From Verrucomicrobiales bacterium (lineage in GTDB: Bacteria; Verrucomicrobiota; Verrucomicrobiia; Limisphaerales; UBA1100), in NCBI GenBank assembly GCA_011523245.1, contig WTHG01000431.1:1-8000 (forward strand): 8,000 nt of DNA. The letters run 5' to 3'. Of the stretch, positions 6,072 to 8,000 are shown piece after piece. A model generated the notes under the pieces. It was not told the origin of the DNA. It was given only the letters and a program-made list of their open reading frames with translations, and ran no database searches. The position numbers and the translations under genes were made by a program. The stretch's first letter is position 1. Every line of letters begins with the position of its first letter.

Positions 6072-7385
6072 TTAGCGGGCCGACTCCGTGTGCAAGCCGC
6101 GGCTGCGCCAGCCGAGCCAGAGCATTTGGCAAAGTCCGCCGAGGGTCATGGCACTCACGGCGGCGTTAAGACCGAGTTGGCTCTGGGTGGTCACGGTGAA
6201 ATACAGAAAAGTGAATAGAGTGATGATGTAAAAGACCACCGCTTCGGTTACCGGCGTGCTGCGTTTGTGATGGATCAGCACTCCCTCAAAGTAACAGCAC
6301 CACGTGGTGAACGCTGGCAGGGCGACGGCAAACCACAGAGCAGTCTTGCCCATCGCGGCCAGCTCAGGTCGCAGGCCGATGAATTTCTCAAACCACACAT
6401 CAATCAACGGCGTGAGGCAGAGCACCAGCAGCGGGAGGGATAAGACCACGCTGAGTAGCACGGTGAACCGGAACAATTGCGCGCGGCCTTCGGGGCGGTC
6501 GAGCAGGGCCACGACCACTTCGGTGTAGGCAATGCCGGCGGCGCGCAGCATGAAGATCAGGCTGTTTAACGTGGGCCACACGGCGAGGGTGAGCGTGGGC
6601 ACCTCCAGCCGGCTCATGGCGCCGGTAAGGATCGGTTGGCCCAGCAATCCGATGGTAGGCGCAAAGGCGATGGGCAGATAAAAGAGCACCACTTCACGCA
6701 TGGTAATGGCCGGGCCGGTGGCTTCGGCCAGTGGCCCGGTGAGCACACGCTGGAATCGCCAGCGGATGTAAACCGCTTCGGCGAGAACTCCCACGGCCAC
6801 GGCCGAGGTGGCCACCACGATGCCCGAGTACTTGTGTAAGGCGAATCCAATGCCGAGCACCACCACATCCGCCAGTAACCGCATGGCGGTGCCCCAGCCA
6901 ACTGCACTGGAATGGCCGAACCGAATGAGAACGCCCTGATGAAAGCGGCGGTACCCGATGGCCCAGGTCCAGGGGGTCATGATTTGCAGGCCAATCCGAC
7001 CGGGCTCAATGATTTCTTCCGGCGCCCCGATCAGCGATCGAGCGACCCAATCGTATAACGGCGTAAACGCCAGAAGCATATGCAGGGCGGTGAGGGCTAA
7101 CCCGAGTAGATTGGTGAGTCGCCAGAGTTTGTGGTAGGAGTTGAGATCGCGCCCCAGCGCGGTGGCGGCGGTGAGCAGCATAATGATGGGCGACTCGATC
7201 ACCAGCGCCAGTGGAAACACAATGCCGCTGTAGGCGGCCAGATGGATGTCGGGATTGTCCAGCCGCGCGACCACCGCACTGAGCAGAGGTAGCTCCGCGC
7301 CCATCAATAGCCAGCTGGCAGCGAGCGGCAGCCAGGTGCGAATGATGACGCTTTGCGTCAGCGGTGAAGTGGAATCGGCCGCCAT
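6072..7385 (-). CDS. Twelve-helix MOP/MATE-superfamily membrane protein, possibly ANK-like
   Basis: 437-residue integral membrane protein with about 12 hydrophobic segments (near 17-40, 48-74, 90-110, 131-146, 160-182, 186-206, 231-255, 262-292, 305-328, 345-366, 380-400 and 404-425) in two six-helix halves. Matching motifs sit in each half: FHQGVLIRFGHSSAV (148-162) and FEGVLIHHKRSTPV (366-379), as expected from the duplicated MOP flippase fold. The layout and the first-half motif resemble ANKH (human motif HAGILLKHKYSF, recalled and not aligned), the family that exports ATP/pyrophosphate in animals. A multidrug, lipid-precursor or organic anion exporter is equally possible, so no substrate is assigned. 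The ATG at 7385 is the first in frame and lacks a Shine-Dalgarno sequence. It begins 14 nt after the T-tract of the sulfatase terminator. Confidence 0.78.
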   Translation of the reverse strand: MAADSTSPLTQSVIIRTWLPLAASWLLMGAELPLLSAVVARLDNPDIHLAAYSGIVFPLALVIESPIIMLLTAATALGRDLNSYHKLWRLTNLLGLALTALHMLLAFTPLYDWVARSLIGAPEEIIEPGRIGLQIMTPWTWAIGYRRFHQGVLIRFGHSSAVGWGTAMRLLADVVVLGIGFALHKYSGIVVATSAVAVGVLAEAVYIRWRFQRVLTGPLAEATGPAITMREVVLFYLPIAFAPTIGLLGQPILTGAMSRLEVPTLTLAVWPTLNSLIFMLRAAGIAYTEVVVALLDRPEGRAQLFRFTVLLSVVLSLPLLVLCLTPLIDVWFEKFIGLRPELAAMGKTALWFAVALPAFTTWCCYFEGVLIHHKRSTPVTEAVVFYIITLFTFLYFTVTTQSQLGLNAAVSAMTLGGLCQMLWLGWRSRGLHTESAR

Positions 7386-7399
7386 TGCAGGGGTACAAG

Positions 7400-7425
7400 A
7401 AAAAAGGCGAGGTTGCCCTCGCCTT
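7400..7425 (-). terminator. Intrinsic terminator after the sulfatase gene
   Basis: Read on the minus strand, AAGGCGAGG and CCTCGCCTT form a perfect 9-bp stem (7425-7417 with 7412-7404) around a 4-nt loop, followed directly by a six-T run (7405-7400). It begins 9 nt after the sulfatase TAA stop. The GC-rich stem plus U-tract is a textbook rho-independent terminator for that gene and is not oriented for the plus strand. Confidence 0.85.
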
Positions 7426-7433
7426 GGGTCGGG

Positions 7434-8000
7434 TTATTTTTTCTTCGGCCTATTCGGTTGGTTGGGCCGTTTCCGCTTTGGGGGTACGGGATCTTCCTCG
7501 GGCACCTTGTAGTGGATGCGCAGGCGCTTGAGTTCGGCGAGGAGATCGCTCTGGATCTTCTTATAATCGCTGTTGCCGTACACGCTTTGAAGTTCGTTTG
7601 GATCCTTCTTCAGGTCGAAAAGTTCCCATTCATTGTTCTGGTAGAAATGAATGAGCTTATGCCGACCGTTGGTGACACCGTAGTGGCGAGCCACGCTGTG
7701 AGCGCCGGGGAATTCGTAGTAGTGATAGTAGAAATGGGTGCGCCAATCCTTAGGGGTATGGCCCTTGAATAACGGCACGAGGCTGGTGCCCTGCATGTCG
7801 GCAGGGGATTTCACACCGGCGATGTCCAGGAAGGTCTGGGCGAAATCGAGGTTGGAGACGATGTCGCTGTTGCGGCTGCCGGGCTTCACGACGCCGGGCC
7901 AGCGAATGAGCAGGGGCATCACGAGGCTTTCCTCGTACATCCAGCGTTTATCGTACCAGCCATGATCGCCGAGGTACCAACCCTGATCGCTGCTATAAAT
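7434..8000 (-). CDS. Type I (S1) sulfatase, C-terminal part; N-terminus beyond the window
   Basis: The frame is open to base 8000 and gives the last 188 residues of a sulfatase that would normally be about 450-550 long. It enters at YSSDQGWYLGDHGWYDKRW, the conserved family segment with the Asp-Gln/Gly-Asp-His metal and active-site residues, followed by MYEESLVMPLLIRWPG. The C-terminal subdomain has RHYGVTNGRHKLIHFY and ELFDLKKDPNELQSVYGN, the usual ending of this family. The pattern fits the N-acetylglucosamine-6-sulfatase/choline-sulfatase-like branch, acting on sulfated glycans in the periplasm or outside the cell; the exact substrate cannot be told. The catalytic Cys/Ser that becomes formylglycine, and any signal peptide, lie outside the window. 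The tail is unusually Pro/Arg/Lys-rich (PPKRKRPNQPNRPKKK). A strong terminator follows. Confidence 0.95.
   Translation of the reverse strand: MYSSDQGWYLGDHGWYDKRWMYEESLVMPLLIRWPGVVKPGSRNSDIVSNLDFAQTFLDIAGVKSPADMQGTSLVPLFKGHTPKDWRTHFYYHYYEFPGAHSVARHYGVTNGRHKLIHFYQNNEWELFDLKKDPNELQSVYGNSDYKKIQSDLLAELKRLRIHYKVPEEDPVPPKRKRPNQPNRPKKK

Overview
The window looks like a chromosomal piece of a free-living PVC-group bacterium, most likely Verrucomicrobiota, with Planctomycetota as the alternative. The clues are an ECF sigma factor of the type common in those phyla, paired with a large FecR-like anti-sigma protein that has an extracytoplasmic beta-rich C-terminus; a Tat-exported sugar isomerase-like TIM barrel; an S1-family sulfatase; and a near absence of Shine-Dalgarno sequences. 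This placement is inference from gene content. There are no rRNAs, tRNAs, insertion sequences, CRISPR arrays or phage genes.

Left block, minus strand, about 3410 down to 1. It reads as one transcription unit. In transcription order: a leader with a 12-bp closing stem (3409-3341), an unannotated 33-codon single-pass membrane peptide (3326-3225), an ECF sigma factor (3223-2684), its FecR-like membrane anti-sigma partner with a putative sugar-binding-like sensor domain (2679-1267), a Tat-signal TIM-barrel protein (1228-344), and dtd, D-aminoacyl-tRNA deacylase (344 to beyond the left edge), whose start codon overlaps the previous stop. The sigma/anti-sigma pair probably senses something outside the inner membrane and controls its own operon or other genes.

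Middle block, plus strand, 3528-6056. A PEP-hydrolase/IGPS-like TIM-barrel gene is followed by a Tm-1-like (UPF0261) ATP-binding gene. Together these are the two halves of the tomato virus-resistance protein Tm-1, encoded here as separate adjacent genes with a strong imperfect palindrome between them. A MazG-like dCTP pyrophosphatase gene follows 90 bp later.

Right block, minus strand, 8000-6072. The C-terminal third of a sulfatase gene enters from the right edge and ends at a clear intrinsic terminator. Only 14 nt beyond the T-tract starts a 12-helix MOP/MATE-superfamily membrane protein with a visible internal repeat and some resemblance to the ANK pyrophosphate/ATP-export family. It ends convergently with the pyrophosphatase gene, 15 bp apart.

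The items most worth a second look are the hidden membrane peptide and structured leader ahead of the sigma factor, the split Tm-1 pair, and the terminator placed directly before the MOP gene. I did not find a clearly new multi-gene system. These are candidate additions to recognisable families.
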